From assembly GCA_943357175.1 (NCBI GenBank), contig CALRGE010000002.1, positions 1 to 64,000 on the forward strand: a stretch of DNA of 64,000 nucleotides, written 5' to 3'. Below the pieces are notes generated by a model that was not told the DNA's origin, searched no databases, and saw only the letters and a program-made list of their open reading frames with translations. How positions within the stretch are numbered: position 1 is the first letter of the stretch; each line of letters opens with the position of its first letter. This stretch comes from Candidatus Peribacteria bacterium (lineage in GTDB: Bacteria > Patescibacteriota > Gracilibacteria > UBA1369 > 2-02-FULL-48-14). This document shows positions 42,352-51,500 of the stretch, piece by piece. The translations under genes were made by a program, and so were the position numbers.

Positions 42352-43875
42352 ATGAATATTATTCTGGAATACATCTCGGATAAACAATCCAATGATCAGT
42401 TCATTTATCTGAATGGCCAAATTGCCGGTAAGTGCTATCAAATAGTTTTCGTCCAATACGAAGAAGAATTTAAGCCATTTATTTTATTCGATGACGGTTT
42501 GAGTCTACAGGTTGAAAGTGATAAAAGCGGCCATTATTTTATCTTTGGAGAGAAAACATATAGGTTCTTGAATGGTCCCAATCTTGAATTTAAATCTGGC
42601 TTAGTCTATTCTGCCTCAACTGATGCTTTCCGTGCAGTAGTAGAAAGAAGTCTTCCAGATAAGGAAAAACTATATAAAGATCTCACATCTGTCCTTTACG
42701 ATTACTATGACTTTTATTGTGAAGAGGAGAGGCGAATCGTTGCAGCTCACATAATTCAAAGTTATTTAATTGGCTCAATAGGAAGTACTTTCTATCTTCT
42801 TTTAGAGGGTTTTGTGAGTAGTGGTAAGAGCACTTTGCAACGCGTTATGGCATTATTGCAGTATAACGGTTGCTTTGTTGGACAGATTACAATCCCGGTT
42901 TTAGCTAGGAAAATTCATTGTCTCCAATCCACTGTTAATATAGATGAATTTGATAAAGTTTTTACTCAAAAAGACGAAAGGAAAAAAGCTCTGGGCGTAC
43001 TAGACACGGGTTTCTATGCAGGTGGGACTTATGAAATTACGAACATGAATCAGAAGAAGACCAAGGATCAAATCCAGGTTTTTCAGACTTTCTCCACTAA
43101 AACATTTAGTGGGAATAGAGTTCAACTCAGTTCTTCTCTAAATAGTCGATGTGTAACGATTCATACTGTTCGTGGCAATAGATCGACAAAGAACATAAAC
43201 GGAATGAATGTTGAGGATCTAAAACGTATTGAGAAACTTAGAGATGACATATTTGTATATACATTACTGCAGGGTAGATCTTTCTTGAATCATTTCCAAT
43301 CTGTTCAGGAAGAACTAAGTCAGTCTGAAATATTTGGAAGAAATGCAGATATTCTTTCGATCATTTTAGCAGTCGAAAAAGAGTTTGATCAGGATGATAA
43401 AGTCAAACAATACTTAATGGAGAAACAGGTGATTGACGAAGAAGATTCAAAGGATAACGACAGAGTTTATATAGCTTACTCATTTCTTTTGGATAAGTGC
43501 AGAATCGGTACACAGGTCAATGAAATCAATTTCACAAATTCTGCCCTTGTTGACCATATAAATGTGGCTACTGGAATGAAAGATTCTGATGAGGAAACAG
43601 ATTACTCTTCATGGAGCAATCAATCTCAGTATTCGGCTACTCCAAGTAGTGTTGGGAAATTATTGAAAGTACATAAGATAGTAAGTAAAAGCGAAGAGCG
43701 CGAAAGAATAAGTTCAGGTCCAGATAAAGGCCGATGGAGATATAAAATATCCAAGTCAAAGATCTTAGATCTTATCAAACGCTCTGCTTATCGTGAGCTA
43801 CAGAATGCTGCTAAAGAAACTGAAGATTGGTTAACAACTCCAACGAAGAGCGACAATGACTCTCTACCATTTTAA
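42352..43875 (+). CDS. P-loop replication ATPase (phage/plasmid helicase-primase-like)
   Basis: 507 aa. Walker A is LEGFVSSGKSTLQRVM (~159-174), Walker B is STVNIDEFDKVF (~200-211). The sensor-like segment QVFQTFSTKTFSGNRVQLSS and an Arg (SLNSRCVTIHT) follow, as in DUF3631-type or SF3-like helicases of phages and plasmids. The ~150-residue N-terminal domain (YDYYDFYCEEERRIVAAHIIQSY joins the ATPase) is not recognised as a primase. The C-terminal ~110 residues are winged-helix-like (WRYKISKSKILDLIKRSAY). It probably drives element replication. Confidence 0.65.
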   Translation: MNIILEYISDKQSNDQFIYLNGQIAGKCYQIVFVQYEEEFKPFILFDDGLSLQVESDKSGHYFIFGEKTYRFLNGPNLEFKSGLVYSASTDAFRAVVERSLPDKEKLYKDLTSVLYDYYDFYCEEERRIVAAHIIQSYLIGSIGSTFYLLLEGFVSSGKSTLQRVMALLQYNGCFVGQITIPVLARKIHCLQSTVNIDEFDKVFTQKDERKKALGVLDTGFYAGGTYEITNMNQKKTKDQIQVFQTFSTKTFSGNRVQLSSSLNSRCVTIHTVRGNRSTKNINGMNVEDLKRIEKLRDDIFVYTLLQGRSFLNHFQSVQEELSQSEIFGRNADILSIILAVEKEFDQDDKVKQYLMEKQVIDEEDSKDNDRVYIAYSFLLDKCRIGTQVNEINFTNSALVDHINVATGMKDSDEETDYSSWSNQSQYSATPSSVGKLLKVHKIVSKSEERERISSGPDKGRWRYKISKSKILDLIKRSAYRELQNAAKETEDWLTTPTKSDNDSLPF

Positions 43876-43876
43876 G

Positions 43877-43948
43877 TTCACTCCTTCACCACTTGTTCAT
43901 TCACCAAAAAATAACAGATCAAAAGTGAACAAGTGAAGGAGTGAAGGA
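43877..43948. repeat. Inverted repeat with three 8-bp iteron-like direct repeats
   Basis: Right arm (43925-43948) is three tandem 8-mers: GTGAACAA, GTGAAGGA, GTGAAGGA. The left arm (43877-43903) holds the complement, TTCACTCC, TTCAC and TTGTTCA plus TTCAC, so the block folds as a long imperfect hairpin with a 21-nt loop. It directly follows the replication ATPase stop. Candidate replication origin or ATPase-binding site; a terminator is less likely because no T-run follows. Confidence 0.6.
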
Positions 43949-43978
43949 CGTATACCCCATTACTTAAGTAACCAAATT

Positions 43979-44164
43979 ATGACAATACAGAGCCGTATAA
44001 ATAAATTAGAGACCAGCCTGCAAAATAATCCCATCATGAAGCAAAGACATGGCTCTTGGATACTATCGATGAGCAATAAAGAACTTGAAGAAGTTGCCGG
44101 GGTAAAATCCGCTTCATATAGCAATATATCTGACGATGAACTCATATTATTCATTTATAACTAG
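43979..44164 (+). CDS. Small hypothetical element protein
   Basis: 61 aa starting MTIQSRINKLETSLQNNPIM, with SMSNKELEEVAGVKSASYSN in the second half. Hydrophilic, helical; no family recognised. It lies between the iteron block and the zinc-finger-like gene, 4 bp upstream of the latter. Confidence 0.5.
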   Translation: MTIQSRINKLETSLQNNPIMKQRHGSWILSMSNKELEEVAGVKSASYSNISDDELILFIYN

Positions 44165-44168
44165 TCTC

Positions 44169-44540
44169 ATGCAGTGCAAATACTTAAAAACGGATGGAGA
44201 GCAGTGTGGAGCAAATGCTTTAATAATTGGTGACTACTGTTTTACACATTCCCCTGATATGGAAGTAGAAAGGCAATTGGCAACATCAAAAGGTGGAAAG
44301 CATAGCTATAAAGAAGCTTTAGTGATCACAGGAGAAAAAAGTGTAAAAACAAGCAAAGATATTGCTGATCTTCTGGAATCTACTATCAACGAAGTTAGGG
44401 CTGGAAAACTTGATGTTAAGATAGCGAATTGTGTGGGTTATTTAGCTTCACATTTAATCAAAGCTATTGAAAGCGCAGATCTTGAAGAACGATTAGAAAA
44501 ACTTGAAGTTGAAGTTCACTTTATTAGTCCCAAAAAATAA
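44169..44540 (+). CDS. Small zinc-finger-like protein (CxxxxxxxC...CxxH)
   Basis: 123 aa from ATG 44169; an earlier ATG at 44136 would overlap the upstream gene and only adds residues before the conserved start. MQCKYLKTDGEQCGANAL then DYCFTHSPD gives C-x9-C...C-x2-H, a small zinc-binding motif seen in HGxxCRAPAxxGxxxCxxH-type proteins near integrases and terminases. Helical C-terminal half. Role on the element unknown. Confidence 0.6.
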   Translation: MQCKYLKTDGEQCGANALIIGDYCFTHSPDMEVERQLATSKGGKHSYKEALVITGEKSVKTSKDIADLLESTINEVRAGKLDVKIANCVGYLASHLIKAIESADLEERLEKLEVEVHFISPKK

Positions 44541-44601
44541 TATACATTTACATCGCTGTCCCATTTCCACTATCTAAACGGTTAGTTTTGTTGCTCAAAA
44601 T

Positions 44602-44655
44602 GGGTAACTCAGCTCACAAAATCCGTTTGGACTAGTGGGGCAGCCTGAGTTGCCC
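44602..44655 (+). other. 11-bp stem hairpin upstream of the recombinase
   Basis: GGGTAACTCAG (44602-44612) pairs with CTGAGTTGCCC (44645-44655), one G-U pair, loop 32 nt. It ends 24 bp before the recombinase ATG. It could be a 5'-UTR control structure for the recombinase or an attachment-like site; a terminator is unlikely. Confidence 0.45.
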
Positions 44656-44679
44656 TTCTTGGGTATTAATATCCTTAAT

Positions 44680-46281
44680 ATGAAATACTTCCTCTACCTC
44701 CGAAAATCCACAGAAGAAAAAGATAGACAAATTCTATCTATTGAATCCCAAAAGGATGAACTAAAGAAGCGATTTCCTGAATTAGAAATCGTAAAAGTGT
44801 TTGAAGAATCCAAGAGCGCATTCAAGCCATACAACAGGCCACTTTTCGCTGAAATGCTAGCTAGAATTCAAGAGGGTGAAGCTGATGGCATTGCGGCCTG
44901 GGACCCATCACGACTTTCAAGAAATCCTCTCGACGGAGCCCAAATAATTCACTTTCTAGACACAGGTGTCCTTAAAGATTTAAAGTTTGCATCCTATCAT
45001 TTCGATAATTCTCCGGAAGGCAAAATGATGTTAGCTTTTGCTCTTTCACAGTCTAAATATAGCTCAGATAAGTTAAGTAAAGATGTAATGAGAGGTATGA
45101 TAAAGAAGTGTGAAAAAGGGCATCGACCTGGTATGGCTCCTGTTGGATATATGAATGATTACTATGCTCTAAAGGGTGAGAAAAAGATTCTTATCGATCC
45201 TGAGCGTTTCGACTTGGTAAGAAAAATGTGGGATATGCTGCTATCAGGATGTTATTCAGTGCGTGATATTTGGAAAATTGCGTGCAATGATTGGCACTTT
45301 ACAACTTCAAGAAGTAAAAAAACGGGTGATGGAGAATTATGTCTTACGACCATGTATAAGATTTTCACAAACAAATTTTATTATGGTGAGTTTGATTGGG
45401 CTGGTCAGGAATATAAAAGTCAGCAATTGGCAATGATCACACATGAGGAATTCGATCGTGCACAGATTATTTTAGGTAGGAAAGGAAAGCCAAGACCACA
45501 AAAATATAGATTCCCATTCACCGGGATCATTAAGTGTGGGACTTGTGGTTGCATGGTCACGGCTGAACATAAACTTAAAAAAATTAAGAAAACAGGTCAA
45601 ACCAAGGCTTATACTTATTACCACTGCACTCATAAATCTAATGAGATCAAATGCAACGAAAAAAGTGTTGATGCGGAAACATTAGAGGAAAAGATAAAGG
45701 AAATTCTTGAATCCATAACTATTCCTGAGAATTTACTAAAATGTTCGATTGAACATTTGTCAGAGATTAACAATGCTGAATCAAAGGATAGGACTGTGGT
45801 CCAGTCTTCAGTGCAGAAAGCCTACAATGATTGTGTTAAGAAAATCGACAACCTGCTTAAGCTTTATATTTCAGCCGACAATGTAGATAAGTCTTTACTA
45901 TCAGAAGAAGAATTTAGAACCGAGAAATTGATCCTTATTAAAGAAAAGGAAAATTTATCCGCTCAATTGGGTGATTGTGATCAACGTGTAGATAACTGGC
46001 TTGAGTTAACCGAAAAGACTTTCAACTTTGTAGCCCACGCTAAATATCATTTCGAAACTGGGTCGATAGAGGAGAAAAAACTTGTTTTCCAAACACTTGG
46101 TCAGAACTTTTTGTTAAAAGACCAGAAATTAGGTGTTGAACTGCAATCTTCGTTCCTAAAAGTCCAAAAAGGCATGGAAACTATACGTGAGCGAAAAGGT
46201 TGGCTCTCACTCATTCTAAAAGGCGATCTAACCTGTGAAACCTCGAAAGGTAGGCAAATTCTTGAATTTTGGAGCGGGTGA
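44680..46281 (+). CDS. Large serine recombinase (integrase)
   Basis: 533 aa from ATG 44680 (an in-frame GTG at 44635 lies within the hairpin loop and is not chosen). Resolvase catalytic domain: MKYFLYLRKSTEEKDRQILS with the nucleophilic Ser10, and ADGIAAWDPSRLSRNPLD with the conserved Arg pair. Recombinase domain: GMAPVGYMND ... SVRDIWKIA. Zinc ribbon: IKCGTCGCMVTAEH ... YYHCTHKS with a further Cys. A coiled coil follows near residues 355-470. The final residues EFWSG are encoded by the 3' end of tRNA-Gly. Confidence 0.95.
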   Translation: MKYFLYLRKSTEEKDRQILSIESQKDELKKRFPELEIVKVFEESKSAFKPYNRPLFAEMLARIQEGEADGIAAWDPSRLSRNPLDGAQIIHFLDTGVLKDLKFASYHFDNSPEGKMMLAFALSQSKYSSDKLSKDVMRGMIKKCEKGHRPGMAPVGYMNDYYALKGEKKILIDPERFDLVRKMWDMLLSGCYSVRDIWKIACNDWHFTTSRSKKTGDGELCLTTMYKIFTNKFYYGEFDWAGQEYKSQQLAMITHEEFDRAQIILGRKGKPRPQKYRFPFTGIIKCGTCGCMVTAEHKLKKIKKTGQTKAYTYYHCTHKSNEIKCNEKSVDAETLEEKIKEILESITIPENLLKCSIEHLSEINNAESKDRTVVQSSVQKAYNDCVKKIDNLLKLYISADNVDKSLLSEEEFRTEKLILIKEKENLSAQLGDCDQRVDNWLELTEKTFNFVAHAKYHFETGSIEEKKLVFQTLGQNFLLKDQKLGVELQSSFLKVQKGMETIRERKGWLSLILKGDLTCETSKGRQILEFWSG

Positions 46282-46344
46282 GGGGAATCGAACCCCTCTC
46301 AACAGCTTGGAAGGCTGTGGTAATAGCCAATATACGACACCCGC
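46270..46344 (-). tRNA. tRNA-Gly (UCC), CCA encoded
   Basis: Acceptor GCGGGTG pairs with CACCCGC; anticodon stem ACAGC/GCTGT with loop CTTCCAA, so anticodon UCC. The T-arm GGGGTTCGATTCCCC is canonical, and the discriminator T is followed by CCA (46272-46270). The last 12 bases are shared with the end of the serine recombinase on the opposite strand. Confidence 0.96.
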
Positions 46345-46416
46345 ATGATTGCGAAGAGCATACTATTCAAAAATCCTGATCTTTTCAAGCTGATTTCTAA
46401 AGTTTATAGTGAATCC

Positions 46417-46881
46417 ATGAAAGTCGAGGTTTTTTCAGACGGCAGTTGTATTGGAAATCCTGGCCCTGGAGGCTGGGCAGCTTTGGTGCGCGCTGGTAAA
46501 ATGGCATATCGAATTCAGGGTGGCGAACCTTATACAACTAACAACCGTATGGAAATGCTCGGGTCAATTTGGGGAATAAAAACCGCGATGGCTGAATTTC
46601 CTGATTTTACAGAAATTTCAGTGACAACAGATTCTTCTTTGATTGTGGATACAATGAACAAAAACTGGAAAAAGAAGAAAAATCAGGACTTATGGGAAGA
46701 TCTGGCAAAATTAATTAAAGGACACAAAGTGACATGGCACTGGGTGCGCGGCCACAACGGCCACAAAGAAAATGAAGATTGCGACTCTCGTGCCACAGCT
46801 GAATCTGCAAAACAGCAAAAGATTTTCAGAAAAGGTGGCGGAGCGATGGCATTTCATAAGGATGCGAACACCTTATTTTAA
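46417..46881 (+). CDS. rnhA: Ribonuclease HI
   Basis: 154 aa from ATG 46417, normal length; a frame from 46345 adds 24 residues beginning at the tRNA border and is unlikely. The catalytic carboxylates are visible: Asp in VEVFSDGSCIGNPGPGGW, Glu in NNRMEMLGSI, Asp in VTTDSSLIVD and Asp in ENEDCDSRATAE, with WHWVRGHNGH before the last. It removes RNA from RNA-DNA hybrids. The intergenic gap holds the divergent tRNA-Gly start. Confidence 0.95.
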   Translation: MKVEVFSDGSCIGNPGPGGWAALVRAGKMAYRIQGGEPYTTNNRMEMLGSIWGIKTAMAEFPDFTEISVTTDSSLIVDTMNKNWKKKKNQDLWEDLAKLIKGHKVTWHWVRGHNGHKENEDCDSRATAESAKQQKIFRKGGGAMAFHKDANTLF

Positions 46882-46887
46882 GACTAT

Positions 46888-48150
46888 ATGTCGAAAGTAT
46901 ATTGGTATTCTCAAAAAGATTCTCAATCAGGTGAGAGCCTTTCTAATGACATCAAAACTAAAGTTGCAATTATTGGTGGTGGAATGGCTGGCCTTTCTTG
47001 CGCACAAAAACTCAACGAGGCAGGCATTCAAGTAGTTCTCATTGAAAGAGATTTCTGTGGATCGGGGGCGAGTGGTAAAACATCAGGATTTATAACTCCA
47101 GATTCTGAAATTGAGTTGAGTTCACTTCTTGATTCATACGGCGCCAAAAAAGCTAAGCGCATTTGGGAATTTGTACTTTCTGGAGTCGGAATTATTCGCA
47201 AAAATATAATCAGTCGCGGAATTTCCTGTGATTATCAGGTCCAAGATTCACTATTTATTGCAAATAACTCTCGCGGATTTAAACACGTGAAAGAAGAACA
47301 TGAGGCTCGCAAACAGCTCGGCTACTCAAGTACCCTTCATGATTCGCTGATAGGAATTATTGGATCTACAAAATATGCAGGCGCAGTTAGGTATCCTGAA
47401 ACTTTCGGAATAAATTCATATTTATATTGTTTGGGAATGCGCGATAAACTTCGAGAATCAGGAGTGACTATTTATGAAAAAACTGCCGCACTGCAAATTG
47501 ATGCAAATATTATTTTTACTCCCGGCGGAAAAATTACAGCCGATCATATTATTGTTTGTGCCGATCGTTTTATTCCTGATCTTGGCGCATTAAAGAAGGA
47601 AATTTATCACGTGCAGACATTTCTTGGTATTAGTCAGCCATTAGAGCCTGATCAAATTAAAGAAATATTTCCAGCAGAGCCAATGATGGTTTGGGATACC
47701 GATCTTGTTTATAACTATTTTAGACTTACAGGAGACAATCGCCTGCTTATTGGTGGTGGTGATGTTTTATATACATATGCACAAAATATCACTGAAAATA
47801 CTGCAAGGTTCGAAAAAAGACTTAAAAATTACATAGAAAAAAAGTATCCAAATATCAAACTAGAACTCGAATATGTCTGGCCGGGAATGCTAGGCGTTAG
47901 TAAAGATTTGCTTCCAATTATGGGTCCAGATAAAAGCAATAATGCCGTTTATTATGTTGGAGCTGCAAGCGGCTTACCTTGGGCGGCGGCAATGGGGAGC
48001 TATGCAGCTGATCGAATTATAAACGGACGCAGTGAATTCGATCTGGATTTCTCCCCAGATCGCCACTTTATTATCGGCTCACGAATTCAGTCACTTCTAA
48101 GCACTCCACTGACTTATGCTGTGTCGAATGGAATAGCTAAGTACTTTTAA
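46888..48150 (+). CDS. FAD-dependent oxidoreductase (DAO family)
   Basis: 420 aa. Dinucleotide-binding motif KVAIIGGGMAGLSCAQKL then LIERDFCGSGASGKTSGFIT, the GASGK(R/N)xxG box of the D-amino-acid oxidase family. A C-terminal segment (PIMGPDKSNNAVYYVGAASG, AAAMGSYAADRII) closes the FAD fold. The substrate cannot be told; similar proteins in gamma-glutamylputrescine or glycine oxidation share the same fold. It follows rnhA by 6 bp. Confidence 0.85.
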   Translation: MSKVYWYSQKDSQSGESLSNDIKTKVAIIGGGMAGLSCAQKLNEAGIQVVLIERDFCGSGASGKTSGFITPDSEIELSSLLDSYGAKKAKRIWEFVLSGVGIIRKNIISRGISCDYQVQDSLFIANNSRGFKHVKEEHEARKQLGYSSTLHDSLIGIIGSTKYAGAVRYPETFGINSYLYCLGMRDKLRESGVTIYEKTAALQIDANIIFTPGGKITADHIIVCADRFIPDLGALKKEIYHVQTFLGISQPLEPDQIKEIFPAEPMMVWDTDLVYNYFRLTGDNRLLIGGGDVLYTYAQNITENTARFEKRLKNYIEKKYPNIKLELEYVWPGMLGVSKDLLPIMGPDKSNNAVYYVGAASGLPWAAAMGSYAADRIINGRSEFDLDFSPDRHFIIGSRIQSLLSTPLTYAVSNGIAKYF

Positions 48151-48155
48151 AGCAA

Positions 48156-48473
48156 CTAAAGCATCGCATTCAACATCTCCTCAACGTCGTCTTTTGAACG
48201 TGCGCCTGTGAATTTGTTTACAACTTCTCCGCCCTTGATTAGAACGAAAGTTGGAATGCTCTGAACACCGTACATTTGTGGTGTTTCAGGGTTTGAATCA
48301 ACGTCAATTTTTCCGATTTTAATTTTTCCTTCGTACTCTTTTGCAAGATCATCAACAATCGGAGCCATTTGTTTGCAAGGTCCACACCATTCCGCGTAAA
48401 AATCAACCATCACTGGAATCTTTGATTCAAGTACTTCTGCTTTATAGTCTTTATCTGTAAAATGCTGAGCCAT
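48156..48473 (-). CDS. trxA: Thioredoxin
   Basis: 105 aa, exactly thioredoxin size. YAEWCGPCKQMAPIVDDLA contains the WCGPCK active site, SIPTFVLIKGGE is the cis-Pro loop. It reduces protein disulfides. Convergent with the FAD oxidoreductase, 5 bp apart. Confidence 0.96.
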   Translation of the reverse strand: MAQHFTDKDYKAEVLESKIPVMVDFYAEWCGPCKQMAPIVDDLAKEYEGKIKIGKIDVDSNPETPQMYGVQSIPTFVLIKGGEVVNKFTGARSKDDVEEMLNAML

Positions 48474-48525
48474 TTGCTTTTCTTTTTATGAATTAAGTGG
48501 GATTATTCTAGCAGTCGAGCAACAC

Positions 48526-48554
48526 TTGAGCAAATCTATAAAAAATGTTATAAT
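48526..48554 (+). promoter_or_regulatory. Strong promoter, leaderless, of the amidase operon
   Basis: TTGAGC (48526-48531), 17-bp spacer, TATAAT (48549-48554). The ATG at 48561 is 6 bp after the -10 box, the usual start point of transcription, so the mRNA probably has no 5' leader. Confidence 0.75.
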
Positions 48555-48560
48555 TAAGTG

Positions 48561-51500
48561 ATGAAAAAACTCTTAATAATTCCGGTACTACTACTCGCAT
48601 TTTGGAACAGTCCTGCGCGGTCTGAAAAATTGAATGTATCCGATACTATTACTTTGCCGACGGCACTTACAGCAAGTGCCACAATTATGGCTCCGTTTTA
48701 TGATTCAAACGACACTTTCATCTCAAAAATTTACGAGTCTGCATTCCCATTCCAGCTTTTGGGCTTAACTTGGGATAGAGATTTGCCAGAGGGAACTCGG
48801 GCTGACTTAAGCATAAGATTCAAAGCTAATGACGGCACTTGGAGTGATTGGCAGCATATTGAAGAGGATCAGGATGGGGCAAAAGATAATTTTGGCTTAC
48901 ATTCCTACATAATTACAGATAACAGCGTTGCTTTTCAATATAAGGCGAATTTAGACACTTCAAATAAATATTACACCCCAAAACTTGCCAATTTTTCCTT
49001 CGATTACGTAAACGGCGGACAGCTTTCTATGTACAAGAAATTATCTAAGTTAATTTTTGATTCTGGCACAGAAGTGATTCCAAGAACATCTTGGGGAGCT
49101 GATGAAAAGCTTCGTCTCTCAAAAGTTACTTCAGCAGTTACACTTTCTGATGAAGCAGATAAAGATGAATCAACAGATCAAACTGATCCGGATATGAAGA
49201 TTGTGAAAGAAGTTGAAACAGATGCAAATGGAAATAAACTTTTGTGGCCGCTTGAGTATCCAAAAAAAGTTAAAAAAATTATCATTCACCATACTGCAAC
49301 TTCAAAAATTGAGGATCCAGAAGCATCAGTCCGAGCGATCTACTATTATCACTCGGTTTCAAGAGGCTGGGGCGACATTGGTTATAATTATATAGTCGAC
49401 CAAAACGGTAAAGTTTATGAGGGTCGTTATGGTGGAGACGGAGTTGTGGCCGGGCATGCATATGGCTATAACACAGGTTCGATCGGAATTGCACTTTTAG
49501 GTAACTTTCAATCAGATGAAATTTCTACGCCAATGATGAAATCTTTAACTGGATTAGTTTATGAAAAAGCTGAGCTGAATAATATTGATCCGGATGCAAG
49601 CGGACTTTTCCGCGGCAAAGTGCTCCCAAATATTATGGGTCACCGAGATGTTGCAAAAACAGCTTGTCCTGGTGAATTTACTTATGATTACGTTCCTGCT
49701 ATCAAAAAAATTGTGGGTGAGGCACTTGATGCAAGACGCCATACTAATTTTGACAAAGAATATTCTTATGAAGAAGTCGGCAATAGAGAATTGCTAACGC
49801 TCGATCCTCAAAGTTCAACTAAAGTTACAATCAAACTGAAAAATACAGGAACTGCAACTTGGGATTCTTCTACATATTTAAATGCAGATGATTCTGATGT
49901 GATTGATCTTGCTAAGGCAAAGATGAATGAAAGCAGTATTAAACCTGGAGAAATCGCAACATTTACCGTTTCTTTATCTTCAGCGCTTAACGGTGGGCTT
50001 GTAAATTTTGATGTAAGTCCGGTTTTCAACGGTACTAAAAAAGTTCTAAAATATATTGATTTAGCTGCATTTGTTTCAAGACCGGTTTTGAAATTTGATA
50101 TCACAAGCGCAAAGGCTGATAGCAGCCTCATGAAGCCAAGCACAAATTCGAATGTTGTCGTGAAGCTTAAAAATACCGGAAACCTAATTTGGAAAAATTC
50201 AGGAGAAAATAAAGTATTATTAAAACAAACTGGAACATCTTCTCTCAACTCAAATTCAACTCTGACAACTTTAAAAGAAAGCACAATCAATCCTGGTGAA
50301 ACAGGTACCTTCGAATTCACAATTTCCGCTCCAAAAACGGGAGGAAATTATTCACTATATTATGCTCCTGAAATGGAGAATTCTAACGCAATCGTTAGCT
50401 CATCAGGAACACTTTCCGTTACAGTTACTTCAACTACTTCAGATGCAGACATCACTTCATCTTCGAGTGATCTTACTTTCAAAACAGGTGAGAAAAAATC
50501 TTTCTGGCTGAACATTACGAATTACAGCAATACAACCTGGAAATCTACTGGCACAAATAAATTGAGCATGGGGCTCACAAAAAATTCTTCTATTACAACT
50601 ACAGATCCAAAACTTGCAGTTGCTTCACTGGCACCAGGCAAGAGTTCAAAAGTAAATTTTTCAATCACAGCCCCAAGCAGAACTGGAACTTACACGATTT
50701 ATGTCCGCCCACGTGTTAACGGACAAAACTTGATGAAAGAGGCGTACTCTTTCAAAATTACAGTCGCAAATTCTTCTGAATCAACTGCGTATACAGCAGA
50801 TTACACAAAGGCATTTAGAGTAAAACTTACACCTGATACAGAAATCGTTCCAATTTTGACATCTACTTCAGATTTCTCAGTTTATGATAACGCAACTTTG
50901 CTGAAAACATTCGCAGCTGGCAGTCGAGTTCGAGTAGCTAAAAGTGCTGATAAATTCGCAGTCACTTCAGGCTCATATTCTTGGACAGCAAGTGGACCAG
51001 TCCGCTTCACTCCAAAAACCGACGGAGTAATTCAAATTGTTACAATGGAACAAAGACCAGCATGGAACACAGCTTTGAACGACAATCTTTTCCGTGGAAC
51101 TATCGAAGTTCGAAATGTAGATGAAGAGCTAACTCTAATTAACGAACTCGCGCTTGAAGATTATATGAAAGGAATAGGCGAGGTTTCAAATGGCGACCCT
51201 ACTGAAAAAATAAAAACAATGATGGTTATTGCGCGTACTTACGCCAGTTATTATTTGACTGAAGCTGAGAAGTTTCCAGGTAAACCATATAATTTAGATG
51301 ACGATCCAAACAATTCTCAAAAATATCTTGGTTATGGTTATGAAACACGCTCACCAAATGCAACAGCCGCCGCTTTGGCAACTCTAGGCGAAGTTGTGAC
51401 ATACAAAGGAAAAGCAATCAAAACTCCTTATTTCACCGCAACAGATGGCACTTCAACGAAATCTGCAGAATCAGTATGGGGATGGACAAACACTCCTTGG

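Larger units (their letters stand above)
39651..46281. mobile_element. Integrated element with large serine recombinase at tRNA-Gly (left end unresolved)
   Basis: All genes from 39733 to 46281 are on the plus strand: XRE regulator, several orphan proteins, a DUF5659-like protein, an ssDNA-binding-like protein, a P-loop replication ATPase, a zinc-finger-like protein and a large serine recombinase whose stop lies within tRNA-Gly. This is the layout of a small integrative element or phage satellite with integration and replication but no structural or conjugation genes. The right end is fixed by the tRNA. I could not find a copy of the tRNA 3' end at the left, so 39651 is only the start of the divergent gap. 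Confidence 0.65.
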
